A DNA stretch of 35,714 bases from Brevibacterium rongguiense (GCF_009857845.1 NZ_WWEQ01000031.1:1-35714); one strand, 5' to 3'. Positions 15,323 to 24,023 are shown, counted from the first letter of the stretch. Notes: a model not told the origin generated them from the sequence alone. Translations and numbers: made by a program.

Positions 15323-16690
15323 TCAGCCCAGCGCGGGGCGGACGGGAGCGAAGCCGAACCAGTCGGCGGTGTCCTTGACGAGTGCCCCGCCCTGGATGAC
15401 GGCCTTGACGTTGTCCGGCTCGGCGAGCGAGTCGATGTCGGCCAGCGGGTCGAAGTCGACGACGATGAGGTCGGCGAGCTTGCCCTCCTCCACGGTGCCC
15501 AGGTCATCGGCCAGGCGCAGCAGCTGCGCGGCGTTCGAGGTGCCCGCGACGATCGCCTGCATGGGGCTCAGGCCCAGCTCCACCGCGTGCGCGGCCTCGC
15601 GCAGGTTGACCCCGTGGGGGCAGATGCCGGCGTCGGTGCCGAGCGCCACCTTCACCCCGGCGGCGAATGCGGCGGCGACGCGCTCACGGGCGATCGCGGA
15701 CCACTTCACCTTCTTCTCGTAGAGGTAGCCGGGGACCAGCGCGGGGTCCGGCACGCGCAGGGCGGACGAGAGCGTGGGCACGAGGAACGTGCCCTGGGCG
15801 AGCATGAGCTCGATGCCCTCGTCGTCGATCCCGTAGCCGTGCTCGACCGAGTCGATGCCCCCGCGCAGCGCCTCGAGGATCCCCTCGGCCCCCTGGGCGT
15901 GCGCGGCGACCGGCTGACCGGCGCGCTTGGCGGTCTCTGCCTTGATGAGCGCCACGTGCTCGGCGGGCACGCCCACGTCGTCCGGGGTGTCCGAGGGGCT
16001 GGAGACGCCGCCGGTCGTGCACACCTTGATGGCGTCGGCGCCGGAGCGGATGAGCAGGCGCACGGTGCGGCGCACATCGTCGTCGGTGTCGATGATGGGA
16101 TCGACGGCGCCGAGTTTCATGGTCTCCGTGCCGTTGGGCAGGTGGTGGTCGCCGTGGCCGCCGGTGGGCGAGAGCGGGACGAGCGCGATGTGCAGGCGCG
16201 GGCCCTGGATGAGTCCGGCCGCAATGGAATCGCGGAAGCCCGCGTCGACCCCGCCCAGGTCGCGGGCGGTGGTCACACCGGCCATGAGGGTCTTGCGCGC
16301 GTTCACGGCGGCGCGGAACGTGCGCTCCGAGTCGAAGCGGCGCAGGTTGGCCAGCTGGTCCTCGAGGTCAAGGCCCAGGTGGACGTGCGCGTCGATGAAG
16401 CCGGGCAGGATGGTCCGCCCGGCCAGGTCCACCGTGCGCACCGCGCCGGAAACGCCGCCGGCCGCCGCGCCCGAGGCGCCCGCGGGCTGCGCGTCCGAGG
16501 CGCCGGACGCGCCCGCCCCGGCCCCCGCCTCGGCGGGCCGCCGCGGGCCCGCGTAGACGATGCGGCCGTCGGCGAGCTCCACCTCGGCGTCGCGCAGGGG
16601 CTCACCGCCGGTGCCGTCGATGAGCGTGGCGCCCGTGAGCAGCAGGCGCTGGGCGCCGGTGGGCACGGTGGGCAGCAGGGCGGACTTCAT
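15323..16690 (-). CDS. metal-dependent amidohydrolase (imidazolonepropionase/prolidase-like)
   Basis: A 455-residue member of the amidohydrolase superfamily. The small beta domain (LLLTGATLIDGTGGEPL) leads to the TIM barrel with ILPGFIDAHVHLGLD (HxH metal ligands), ADAIKVCTTGG (Lys that can be carboxylated), VAAHAQG and SVEHGYG (His ligands) and VALGTDAGICPHG (catalytic Asp). The end EEGKLADLIVVDFDPL is typical. Relatives include Xaa-Pro or Xaa-Arg dipeptidases and imidazolonepropionase; the histidine genes are absent here, so a dipeptidase or cyclic-amide hydrolase is more likely. A Gly/Ala insert lies near residue 55-80. GAGGGGAT precedes the ATG. It is upstream of the amidase in one operon. 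Confidence 0.92.
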   Translation of the reverse strand: MKSALLPTVPTGAQRLLLTGATLIDGTGGEPLRDAEVELADGRIVYAGPRRPAEAGAGAGASGASDAQPAGASGAAAGGVSGAVRTVDLAGRTILPGFIDAHVHLGLDLEDQLANLRRFDSERTFRAAVNARKTLMAGVTTARDLGGVDAGFRDSIAAGLIQGPRLHIALVPLSPTGGHGDHHLPNGTETMKLGAVDPIIDTDDDVRRTVRLLIRSGADAIKVCTTGGVSSPSDTPDDVGVPAEHVALIKAETAKRAGQPVAAHAQGAEGILEALRGGIDSVEHGYGIDDEGIELMLAQGTFLVPTLSSALRVPDPALVPGYLYEKKVKWSAIARERVAAAFAAGVKVALGTDAGICPHGVNLREAAHAVELGLSPMQAIVAGTSNAAQLLRLADDLGTVEEGKLADLIVVDFDPLADIDSLAEPDNVKAVIQGGALVKDTADWFGFAPVRPALG

Positions 16691-16732
16691 GGGCGATCCC
16701 CTCGGACGGCGAGTGCGGTTGCCCCTATCGTC

Positions 16733-17994
16733 TCACTCCCGGCCGGCGAGCTCCGGGGAGGGGCCGTCGCCGTGCGCGGGTGCGCCGGACTCCGCCCGGG
16801 CTGCGGGAATGGGCCGGCGGATGACGAGCACGGCCACGAGGGCCGCGAGGATGACGACGGTGGTGAAGATCGGCGCGCTCACGAGCGGAGCCAGGAGGAT
16901 GAGCGCGGCGGCCGTCACCATCGCGGTGCTCACGATCGCGTCCGCGCTGCCGCGGAAGGCCGTCATCCAGACGAAGAGGAGGAACGCGGACACGGGGATG
17001 GCCACGGCGAAGCCCGCGGTGCCCTCCGAGATGCCGCCCTCGATCGCGGAGTCGATGTCGATCTCGATGCCCACCGACAGCGCACCGGCCGCGGCGAAGA
17101 CGAAGTAGTGGCCGTAGCCGAACAGGGTCGAGGACAGCATCGACATGATGGTGCGGTGGTGGACGGGCCAGAAGCACACCCACCACAGTCCCGCGGTGAT
17201 GAGCAGCGTCATGGCGGCCAGCGGGATCAGGTTGCCCACGGCCTCGGCCTCCTCATTGGCCTCGATGAGGGCGTTCGTGCTGGCCAGCAGGCTCTCACCC
17301 AGGACGATGAGGGTGAAGAGCCCGTAGCGCTCCGTGATGTGGTGCGGGTGCCACGGCGTGCTGCCCACGCGCTCGGCGAGCACGGGCACGAGGAGTTCGA
17401 CGACGATGAGCGAGAGGAAGAGCGGGGTCCGGAACGGGCTCTCCGGGAGCAGGAGCCACAGCACCCACAGCACCTGGGTGGCGAAGATGCCCACGGCGTA
17501 GACGAGCGCGGCCCGGCCGGCCGCGCCGCCGCACCGCGAGGCACGCAGCCACTGCGCGACCATGAAGATGCGCATGACCACGTAGCCGCCGATGAGCACG
17601 GTGTAGCTGTTGTGCTCGAAGGCCGGGGCGATGCCGGCGGCGAGCACCATGACCCCGCTCATCTGCCCGATCGTCATGAGGCGGTAGAACCAGTCGTCCG
17701 TGTCGAACGAGGTGGCGAACCACGTGAAGTTCATCACGCCCACCAGATCCCGAAGAACACGATCCCGTAGTGGGCCAGGCCGTCGGCCAGGTGCCCCTCG
17801 GCGATCGCATGGTGCAGGTTCGACGAGGCATTCGAGACCGCCACGGCGAACACGAGGTCGAAGACCAGCTCGAGCGTGCTGGCGGTGCGCCCCTGCTCGT
17901 GGGGCGAGCGCGGGCGCATGGGCGTGAGCCTGAAGCGGCCGGCGGCGGGAGTGTTCGCGGGTGGCCTTCCGGAGAGCGGGGATACTGCGCCCAC
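16733..17994 (-). pseudogene. ltrA: LtrA (low temperature requirement A) gene with a -1 frameshift
   Basis: Two frames make one LtrA membrane protein. The 5' part (17994 to 17734) reads RFRLTPMRPRSPHEQGRTAS then ELVFDLVFAVAVSN, ending FFGIWWA and a stop. The 3' part continues MNFTWFATSFDTDDWFYRLM and keeps the remaining helices and the HHITERYGLFTLIVLGES motif. Family members read IWWAWMNFTWF, so one G is missing from the TGG after GCG near 17735. The two pieces meet at TGATG (17732-17736), so re-initiation could make the second part separately. It may be a real disruption or a sequencing error. The exact 5' start is uncertain; GTG 17994 is the furthest upstream choice. Seven or more helices are expected in the intact protein; the role is unknown. 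Confidence 0.85.
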
Positions 17995-18052
17995 TCTAGG
18001 CCCCCGTGGGGCACCCGCACGCCGACCGGCCCGATGGGCGCCCGCGGGCGGC

Positions 18053-19555
18053 TCAGTCCTCCGGGGCGGGCTTGGCCTTCGCCTTGCCCTTCTCCACCAT
18101 GGGGTGCTCCGGGTTCGAGCACATGGCGGAGCGGTAGCCGCGGCAGAAGTACTCGCCGTGGGCCTCGAACGGCAGGCCCTTGAACAGGTAGCCGCTGGTC
18201 ACGGGGTAGAGGCCCTTGGCCTTGAGGTTCTTGTACAGCTGCGGGGCGGCCTTGATAGTGGGCTCGTGGATCGAGTGCATGAGGATGACCGAGCCCGGTT
18301 GCGACATCGACGTGCCCGTCTTCACGGTCTTCGGGGTGCTGCGCGTCTTCCAGTCCAGCGTGTCGACGTCCCACTGGATGATGCGCTTGTCGACCTGCTT
18401 GTCGACCGCCGCGCTCGTTGCGCCGTAGGGCGGGCGCAGCATCGTGGACTTCGGGACCCCGGCCGCCTCGAGCGCCTTGTCCGTCCGGTCCAGCTGCTGG
18501 GCGAGCTTGGACCCGCTCAGGCGGCTGAGCTGCGGGTGGTTCCAGCTGTGGTTCTCCACCTCGTTGCCCATGTCGAGCAGTTCCTTGTTCGCCTTGGGGT
18601 ACTGCTTGACGTTGGTGCCGATCTGGAAGAACGTGGCGCGGATGTTCGCGTCCTTGAGGTAGCCCTTGAGCTCCTTCGTCTGCTGGGGCGTGCCGGGCCC
18701 GTCGTCGTAGGTCACGGCGACGCACGGCAACAGGCCGCAGGAGTAGTCCGGCTCGTAGCTCTTGTCGTCGCTGGGCAGCTGGAGGTCCTCGCCCATGGCC
18801 TGGCGCACCTGGGTGCCCAGGTCGGACAGGTCGCCCTTGTCCACGGCGCTGCCGTCGACGACGGGCAGGGCCTTGTCGTCCACGGTCATGGCGCCCACCT
18901 GGTCCGCGCCGTACTTCTGGGCATCGGAGAACAGCGCCGAGCCCGGCTGGGTCTCGTTCTTCTCCAGGTCCGTGACGAAGACGCGCTGCGTGGCCTGGCC
19001 GCCCACCGTGGTGCTCAGGCGGGAGACGAGGAAGTGCCCGCCGGCCGCCACGACGGAGTTCTCGGCCGTCACCTTCTGCTCCTTGCCCTTCCCCGCGCCC
19101 GAGGTGCTGCTCGCGGTGGCGCCGCCGCTGGCCTGGCTGGTTGAGCCGGCGCCGTCCTGGCCGGTCGCGCTCGCGGTGGGCCCCTGGCCGGGCTGCTCGA
19201 TGAACTTCGGGGCCTCCCAGCGCTCCTCGGGATCCGTCAGCGCCGGGTCGAGCGCGCGGCGGCCGTGGAAGGCGCCGCCTGATTTGAAGGCCTTGAGGAT
19301 GTCCTTCTCCATGGCCTCGGACAGGCTCGAGGCCCCCGTGATGCCGAAGAAGTGGGCGTCGAGCTTCGAGTTCTCGCTCGTGTGGACCGCGTAGCTGTTG
19401 AGGCGCTCGGCCAGGGAGTCGGGGACGCCGTCGAAGTGGCCGCTGTCGCTGCCGCCGCCGCCCGTGCCCCCGGAGCCGCCGGTGCAGCCCGTGAGGAGCA
19501 GCGCGACTGCCGAACCTGCGGCCGCCAGTGCCCCGAATCTGCCAATGAACTTCAC
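18053..19555 (-). CDS. lipoprotein polysaccharide deacetylase (PgdA-like)
   Basis: A 500-residue lipoprotein: signal with lipobox LLTGC, Cys24. Residues about 160-265 form a DUF3298-like domain. The NodB domain is at 278-460: VTYDDGPGTP with D284/D285, HSWNH with H336/H340 (metal site), RPPYG (R374), WDVDTLDW and ILMHS with the catalytic H427. Such enzymes remove acetyl groups from peptidoglycan GlcNAc (or MurNAc), giving lysozyme resistance. The linker at 120-160 is Ser/Gly/Ala-rich. The start is GTG 19555 with GGAGGGTGAG upstream. It is unlike short deacetylases in having the extra domain between anchor and NodB. The Cys-rich C-terminus and basic tail KGKAKAKPAPED are unusual. Confidence 0.93.
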   Translation of the reverse strand: MKFIGRFGALAAAGSAVALLLTGCTGGSGGTGGGGSDSGHFDGVPDSLAERLNSYAVHTSENSKLDAHFFGITGASSLSEAMEKDILKAFKSGGAFHGRRALDPALTDPEERWEAPKFIEQPGQGPTASATGQDGAGSTSQASGGATASSTSGAGKGKEQKVTAENSVVAAGGHFLVSRLSTTVGGQATQRVFVTDLEKNETQPGSALFSDAQKYGADQVGAMTVDDKALPVVDGSAVDKGDLSDLGTQVRQAMGEDLQLPSDDKSYEPDYSCGLLPCVAVTYDDGPGTPQQTKELKGYLKDANIRATFFQIGTNVKQYPKANKELLDMGNEVENHSWNHPQLSRLSGSKLAQQLDRTDKALEAAGVPKSTMLRPPYGATSAAVDKQVDKRIIQWDVDTLDWKTRSTPKTVKTGTSMSQPGSVILMHSIHEPTIKAAPQLYKNLKAKGLYPVTSGYLFKGLPFEAHGEYFCRGYRSAMCSNPEHPMVEKGKAKAKPAPED

Positions 19556-19628
19556 GATCTCACCCTCCGCTGGCTGTGGTCCCTGTGCTGTGGTCCCGGC
19601 GCGCCGCTTGGGCCGCGGGCCCCTGCCG

Positions 19629-19681
19629 AGTCTAGTGCGCGCCGGTCACGGGACGGCCACATTTGTGTATGCCCTGGCATA
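19629..19681 (-). promoter_or_regulatory. deacetylase promoter and upstream palindrome
   Basis: TAGACT on the minus strand (plus 19629-19634) is a -10 candidate about 75 bases before the deacetylase GTG. About 33 bases further upstream is the perfect palindrome TATGCCCTGGCATA (19668-19681), where an activator could bind. Confidence 0.4.
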
Positions 19682-19731
19682 GCGCTTCCTGTGTCGCTCC
19701 TGTGAAAGGCCAGAACACCGTTCAGGAACAT

Positions 19732-19771
19732 AGCGGGGCGCCCCGGCGGCCATCCGCCGGAGCGTCCCGCT
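19732..19771 (-). terminator. long hairpin after the universal stress gene
   Basis: AGCGGG (19732-19737) pairs with CCCGCT (19766-19771), and CCGGCGG (19743-19749) pairs with CCGCCGG (19754-19760) around a CCAT loop. The stem is about 17 bp with a mismatch and a wobble, 12 bases past the stop at 19784. Confidence 0.75.
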
Positions 19772-19783
19772 GGGTGGCGTGCC

Positions 19784-20791
19784 TCAGCCCTCGCGCTTGG
19801 CGCGCACCACCATCGTCGGGCACTTGGCGTAGGGCAGCACCGACTGCGAGGTGGAGCCGAGCAGCAGGCCGGCGAAGCCGCCGCGCCCGCGCGAGCCGAT
19901 CACGAGGATGTCCGCGGTGTCGGAGGCGCGCACGAGCACCTCGGCGGGCTGCCCGTCGAACAGCGTCCAGTCGACGGTGAGCTCCGGGTGCTGCTGCGCC
20001 ACCGCCGCCGCGGCGAGCGCGATCTTGTCCGCCCCCTCGTCGACGAAGCGCTTCATGTCGCTGGCGCTCGGCAGCCACTCGGGGCCCACGACCGTCGTCG
20101 TGATGACGCCCACGATGTGCAGCGGCGTGCCCCGGCGCACCGCGATCTCCGCGGCGGCCCACAGCGCCGGCGAGTCCTTACCCAGCGCGTCGATGCCCAC
20201 GACGACGGAGCCGGAGAAGTCCAGCCCCGGATAGGTCTCCCCGTCCCCGCCCTGCTCGAAGTCCGCCCCGCGGGCGCTGCGCACCGGCTGGGAGGACGAG
20301 ACCTCGGGCCGGCGCTGGCCGTCGAGCGACCAGGAGACCGGGACGACGATCGTGGGGGCCAGGCTGTGGGCGGGCAGCGCCGAGGACACGGTGCCCAGCA
20401 GGCGGCCGGCGAACCCGCCGCGCCCCCGGGAGCCGACGACCGCCAGCGATGCCTGCCGGGACTCCTCGACGAGGACGCCGGCGGCATCGCCGATTTCGAT
20501 GACGGCCTCGACGCCCACGCCCGCGGCCCGCACCTCGGCGGCGGCCTCCTTGAGCGAGGCCGTGACGGCGGCGCGCACCGCGGAGTCGTCGATGGGGACG
20601 TAGGAGACGTCGATGGTGGCCGCGGCGACGCTGGGGATCGTGTAGGCGCCCACGAGTCGGATGGTGCGGCCCATCGCCTGGGCCTCGCCGATCGCGAACG
20701 CCAATGCGTTCCGGCTCGCCCGGGAGCCGTCGATGCCGACGATGATCGCCTGCGGATCGGCGACCTGGGGTTCTGCGCGTTCCTCTGCCAT
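19784..20791 (-). CDS. tandem universal stress protein (two UspA domains)
   Basis: A 335-residue protein with two UspA folds. Domain 1 starts IIVGIDGSRASRNALAFAI and ends VVGSRGRGGFAGRLLGTVSS. Domain 2 starts VVVGIDALGKDSPALWAAAE and ends VIGSRGRGGFAGLLLGSTSQ. Both have the ATP-binding G-x2-G-x9-G(S/T) motif, so nucleotide binding is expected. Such tandem proteins are abundant in Actinobacteria during hypoxia, stationary phase and stress, though molecular roles are unclear. GAGGAGACGCC precedes the ATG, the same leader end as the csp gene at 32983. Confidence 0.95.
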   Translation of the reverse strand: MAEERAEPQVADPQAIIVGIDGSRASRNALAFAIGEAQAMGRTIRLVGAYTIPSVAAATIDVSYVPIDDSAVRAAVTASLKEAAAEVRAAGVGVEAVIEIGDAAGVLVEESRQASLAVVGSRGRGGFAGRLLGTVSSALPAHSLAPTIVVPVSWSLDGQRRPEVSSSQPVRSARGADFEQGGDGETYPGLDFSGSVVVGIDALGKDSPALWAAAEIAVRRGTPLHIVGVITTTVVGPEWLPSASDMKRFVDEGADKIALAAAAVAQQHPELTVDWTLFDGQPAEVLVRASDTADILVIGSRGRGGFAGLLLGSTSQSVLPYAKCPTMVVRAKREG

Positions 20792-20882
20792 GGCGTCTCC
20801 TCACGCGGGTGGGCGGAACGAGGCTGCCTGCCCCGCTACCCAAACCCTACTCAGCCCCGCGGCCCAGATCACCCCGCGGCCA

Positions 20883-21386
20883 TCATGCGGCACGGCGGAA
20901 GTCGAGGAATGGACGCCACTGCTCCGCGGGGGCGTCGAGGTCGCGCAGCCACCAGCGCCCGGCGTGCGGCGCGCGAGGGGCCCGGGCGAGCCGCCAGCCG
21001 ATCTCCTCGGGGGTCCGATCGCCCTTGCGGTTGTTGCACGCCCGGCAGCACGCCACGAGGTTCTCCCACGAGTTCGCGCCCCCGCGCGAGCGCGGCAGCA
21101 CGTGGTCGACGGTCCCGGCGGCCGCCCCGCAGTAGGCGCAGCGGTGGCCGTCGCGGCGCAGCACCCCTCTGCGCGACAGGGCCGCGGTGCGCCCGTGGGG
21201 CGGGCGGACGTAGCGGCACAGGAGGATGACGGAGGGGCAGTCGAGCTCGCGCACCGCGCTGCGCACGCGCACCCCGGGGTAGGCGGCGAGCACGCTGGCG
21301 CGCCCGGCGAGGACCAAGACGATGGCGCGGCGGTAGGAGACGACGGACATCGGCTCGAAGCCCGCGTTGAGGACGAGGGTCTTCAC
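20883..21386 (-). CDS. HNH endonuclease
   Basis: A 167-residue protein from GTG 21386: VKTLVLNAGFEPMSVVSYRR is the usual start of this actinobacterial family and GGGAGCGGGG lies just upstream. The open frame extends back to 21476 but the added residues look random. The HNH domain has CAYCG, DHVLPRSRGGANSWENLV (catalytic H of the first motif) and CCRACNNRKGDRTP, with four Cys forming a zinc site. HNH enzymes cut DNA with a metal ion; this stand-alone family is conserved but its job is unproven. No toxin or restriction partner is adjacent. Confidence 0.92.
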   Translation of the reverse strand: MKTLVLNAGFEPMSVVSYRRAIVLVLAGRASVLAAYPGVRVRSAVRELDCPSVILLCRYVRPPHGRTAALSRRGVLRRDGHRCAYCGAAAGTVDHVLPRSRGGANSWENLVACCRACNNRKGDRTPEEIGWRLARAPRAPHAGRWWLRDLDAPAEQWRPFLDFRRAA

Positions 21387-21464
21387 AGCCCCGCTCCCCG
21401 TGCGGTGGCCACCGCAGGCGGGCGGGCCTGCGCACCGTGCGGCCGGGCCGCGCGCAGACGCGAA

Positions 21465-21492
21465 CGGGCGCCGCACCTGTGTGCGGCGCCCG
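21465..21492. terminator. 12-bp GC hairpin upstream of the HNH gene
   Basis: CGGGCGCCGCAC (21465-21476) pairs perfectly with GTGCGGCGCCCG (21481-21492) around CTGT. It sits 79 bases before the HNH start, so it could end read-through from the nlpC side or act in the leader. Confidence 0.6.
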
Positions 21493-21842
21493 TGGCGGGA
21501 GTGGGTGAGGCGGCTATGAACTCGGCGCCGCGACTGTGCGGGCGGCGAGCCGACATGGGGCGGGGTGCTGACATGCGCGTTCCCTTCGGCCAGGGCCCAG
21601 CCCCGCTGGGCCTGGGCCCACCATAGCCCGCGCGGGCGCCCCCGTCACCGGGCCAGGGCACAGCGGGCGGCAGAATTCGCCTGCCCGCAGGCCCCCGTTC
21701 ACCACGTCAAGCGACCGGCCCCGGGGCGCGCAGCAGCGGGCCCAAGTCGGCTCGGGCCCGCTGGACGACCGGCGCCGGTGGGCCGGAAGGGAGGACGATC
21801 AGGTGCGGCGGACGGCCCGGTGGGCCGATGGCCTGGGATGAA
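21493..21842. other. 350-bp gap without a gene
   Basis: Only hairpins are visible. The clearest is GGCCCAG (21594-21600) with CTGGGCC (21606-21612). Small open frames here lack a ribosome binding site and any recognisable protein. Confidence 0.6.
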
Positions 21843-21865
21843 GGGGCCGCGGCGCGCGCGGCCCC
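21843..21865 (-). terminator. hairpin after the first NlpC/P60 gene
   Basis: GGGGCCGCG (21843-21851) pairs with CGCGGCCCC (21857-21865) around GCGCG, 16 bases past the stop at 21882. Confidence 0.65.
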
Positions 21866-21881
21866 GCCGGCCCGGGCCGCC

Positions 21882-22739
21882 TCAGAGCACGCGGCGGAAC
21901 GATGCGCCGGCGGAGACCATCCAGTCGATGGAGCGCTTCGACGTGTCGACGCGGGGGTTGCCGGCGTCGTACATCATGCCGTTGCCCGCGTAGATGCCCA
22001 CGTGGCCCGGCGAGACGATAAGGTCGCCGGCCTTCGCGTTCGACTTCGACACCGCCTTGCCCGCCCCGGCCTGGCCGCCCGAGGTGCGCGGCAGGTGGAC
22101 GCCCACCTTCTTGTAGACGTACGAGGTGAAGCCGGAGCAGTCCCAGCCGCTCGGCGAAGTGCCGCCGGAGACGTACGGGGTGCCGAGCCCGCTCTTGGCC
22201 AGCGCCATGACCTGCTGGACCTTCGACCCGCTGGGGACGGGGGCGTCCTTCGAGGACTTCTTCGAGGACTTGCCCGACGACTTGCTCGACGACGACTTCG
22301 AGGACTTCTTCGTCGACGACTTCCTGTCCTGCTCGGCGGTCGAGTGCTGGGCGCTGGCCTGCGGGGCCGAGGAACTGCTCGCCTTGGCGGGCGCCGGCTT
22401 GGGCTTGGGGGCCTTCGCGGCGGTCACCAGCGAGGTGCTCGTGGCGGCCTGCGACTTCTCCGCCTTGGCGGGGGTGCTGTCGACCTTCGTGGCGGCCTGG
22501 GCCTCGTAGTCCGCGGCGCCGGCCGGCTGCGACTCGCTGGCCACGACCGCATCGCCGCCGTGCTCGCCCAGCATGCTCGGCAGGCTCGCCGAGGCCAGGA
22601 GTCCGCCCGCGGCGGCGACGACCGCCGCTCGGCGGCCCACGGTCCCGGAGCTGGCGCTCAGGGACTCCGTGAGTTCGGTCAGGGGGGTCTTCACTCGGGT
22701 GGCCGCCGCCCGGCGGCCGTGCTGCTGAGAATCAGGCAC
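21882..22739 (-). CDS. NlpC/P60 peptidoglycan hydrolase, paralogue 1
   Basis: A 285-residue secreted enzyme. The N-terminus RVKTPLTELTESLSASSGTV with GRRAAVVAAAGGLLASASLP is a signal-like segment shared with its neighbour. A Lys/Ser linker (SSTKKSSKSSSSKSSGKSSK) covers about 140-165. The catalytic domain runs from about 172: WDCSGFT (Cys201), SPGHVGIY (His246), and Asn261 in AGNPRVD as the likely third residue. NlpC/P60 enzymes cut D-Glu-meso-DAP or equivalent stem-peptide bonds during growth and separation. GTG start with GAAGGA upstream. Its closest relative is the next gene at 23259, so the two arose by duplication. Confidence 0.94.
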   Translation of the reverse strand: MPDSQQHGRRAAATRVKTPLTELTESLSASSGTVGRRAAVVAAAGGLLASASLPSMLGEHGGDAVVASESQPAGAADYEAQAATKVDSTPAKAEKSQAATSTSLVTAAKAPKPKPAPAKASSSSAPQASAQHSTAEQDRKSSTKKSSKSSSSKSSGKSSKKSSKDAPVPSGSKVQQVMALAKSGLGTPYVSGGTSPSGWDCSGFTSYVYKKVGVHLPRTSGGQAGAGKAVSKSNAKAGDLIVSPGHVGIYAGNGMMYDAGNPRVDTSKRSIDWMVSAGASFRRVL

Positions 22740-22778
22740 AGGTCATCCTTCGCTGTTGCGTGTGTGGGGCTCCGTCCA

Positions 22779-22817
22779 CGGTAACGAAGGCGCACCCGAA
22801 TGTCACATTCCCGTTAC
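22779..22817 (-). promoter_or_regulatory. MtrA-like box and promoter of NlpC/P60 paralogue 1
   Basis: Minus strand GTAAC-GGGAAT-GTGAC (plus 22802-22817) is a direct repeat at N6 spacing. TGTGAC, 17 bases, then TTACCG gives a weak promoter matching the one at the next gene. A related palindrome (22945-22957) lies upstream. Confidence 0.5.
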
Positions 22818-22940
22818 AAAACTCCGACCGGATTATGACGACTGCGCGTGTCGGCACTGGTGAGAACGGCACTCCACCCCGAACTCCCGGGCGTGTCGGG
22901 CAGACGAGGTCCATCCGGAGACACCGAGCACGCTCCCGAA

Positions 22941-22957
22941 ATCATAACGTTTCGTTA
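22941..22957 (-). promoter_or_regulatory. TATGAT -10 and TAACGAAACGTTA palindrome
   Basis: On the minus strand TAACG-AAA-CGTTA (22945-22957) runs into TATGAT (22941-22946), a near-perfect -10. It would give a leader of about 190 bases for NlpC/P60 paralogue 1. The palindrome could be an operator. Confidence 0.35.
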
Positions 22958-23212
22958 CCGAAAGCGAATGGACGCGGCGCGGCGGGCGTCGTCATCGGGT
23001 CCCCCGGGCGGGGTGCATCGTGCGGGGTTACGGCCGTTACGAGAGAGCGGCACAAGGCTCCGGTGCCGGGCCGGAGGAAGCCCGCGCGATACTGCGGCGC
23101 AGGACCAGCCGCGAAGGGCCGGGGTACGGCCGGCACGCGGAAGCGGCAAGAGGCCGCGGCACGGACCCGGGCCGCCGGCGCAGGCGCCGGAGCCAGACGT
23201 CCGCAGACGCAC
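22958..23212. other. intergenic stretch between the two NlpC/P60 genes
   Basis: No gene is supportable here. The whole gap between the two genes runs 22740-23258. GTTACGGCCGTTAC near 23027-23040 is a further GTTAC-rich patch. I looked for a c-di-AMP (ydaO) riboswitch and did not see its conserved segments. Confidence 0.5.
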
Positions 23213-23244
23213 AAGCGCCCCGGCCCAACAGGGCCGGGGCGCTT
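23213..23244 (-). terminator. hairpin after the second NlpC/P60 gene
   Basis: A perfect 14-bp stem, AAGCGCCCCGGCCC (23213-23226) with GGGCCGGGGCGCTT (23231-23244), loop AACA, 15 bases past the stop at 23259. Confidence 0.85.
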
Positions 23245-23258
23245 GGAAACCGCTGGGC

Positions 23259-24023
23259 TCAGAGCACGCGGATGAAGACCGCGTCGCTCATCCAGGAGTC
23301 CGAGGTGTGCACCGTGCCGACGCGCGAGTTGCGCGCGTCGATCATCTTGCCGCCGCCGGCGTAGATGCCGACGTGGCCGGGGTGCCACATGAGGTCGCCG
23401 GGCTTGGCCTCCGAGGCGGAGACGGTGCGCCCGGCGCTGCGCTGCGAGCCGGAGCTGTGGTCGAGCTTGACGCCCACCTTGCCGTAGACGTACGAGGTGA
23501 AGCCGGAGCAGTCCCAGCCGCTGGGGCTCGTGCCGCCCCAGACGTACGGGGTGCCCACGTAGCTCTTGGCGATGGAGACGACCTGCTCGGCCTTCGAGCC
23601 GTTCGGGGCCGCGGCGGAGCCGGAGGCGGCGGTTGCCTTCGCGGGCTCCGCGGCGGGCTTGGGCTTGGGCTTCGGGGCCTTCTTCGCGGTGACGTTCTCC
23701 ACGGCGGCGGTGCCGGCGACGGCGGAGGCCTTCTTCTCGGACTTGGCGGTCTTCGCGGCCGCGACCTTCGTGGCGGCCTGCGCCTGGTATTCCGGCTGCG
23801 CGGTCTTCGAGGAGTCCTGCGCGGAGACGACGGCATCGTCGGACTTCGTCGCGTTCGCCGCGGTGGGCAGTGCGACCGAGGTGAGCAGACCGCCGGCTGC
23901 GACGGCAACCGCTGCGCGCCGACCGACCGAACCGGAGTTGGCGCTCAGCGCCTCGGTGAGCTCCGAGAGGGGGGTCTTGACGCGAGAGTCGGCCGCACGA
24001 CGGCCATGCTGCTTCTGAGCCAC
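23259..24023 (-). CDS. NlpC/P60 peptidoglycan hydrolase, paralogue 2
   Basis: A 254-residue secreted enzyme, the shorter sister of the gene at 21882. The signal-like part is RVKTPLSELTEALSANSGSV then GRRAAVAVAAGGLLTS. The linker is KAPKPKPKPAAEPAKA. The catalytic domain starts near 145: WDCSGFT (Cys172), HPGHVGIY (His217), and Asn232 as the likely third residue. It lacks the poly-Ser-Lys linker of paralogue 1. It starts at GTG with GAAGGAAG upstream and ends RVL, as does its sister. A role in peptidoglycan turnover or cell separation is expected. Confidence 0.94.
   Translation of the reverse strand: MAQKQHGRRAADSRVKTPLSELTEALSANSGSVGRRAAVAVAAGGLLTSVALPTAANATKSDDAVVSAQDSSKTAQPEYQAQAATKVAAAKTAKSEKKASAVAGTAAVENVTAKKAPKPKPKPAAEPAKATAASGSAAAPNGSKAEQVVSIAKSYVGTPYVWGGTSPSGWDCSGFTSYVYGKVGVKLDHSSGSQRSAGRTVSASEAKPGDLMWHPGHVGIYAGGGKMIDARNSRVGTVHTSDSWMSDAVFIRVL

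Noticed and set aside
21514..21705. 63-residue frame on the minus strand
   Set aside because: No ribosome binding site, no domain and random composition.
22740..23000. c-di-AMP riboswitch before NlpC/P60
   Set aside because: Often found before such genes, but the conserved segments were not recognisable here.
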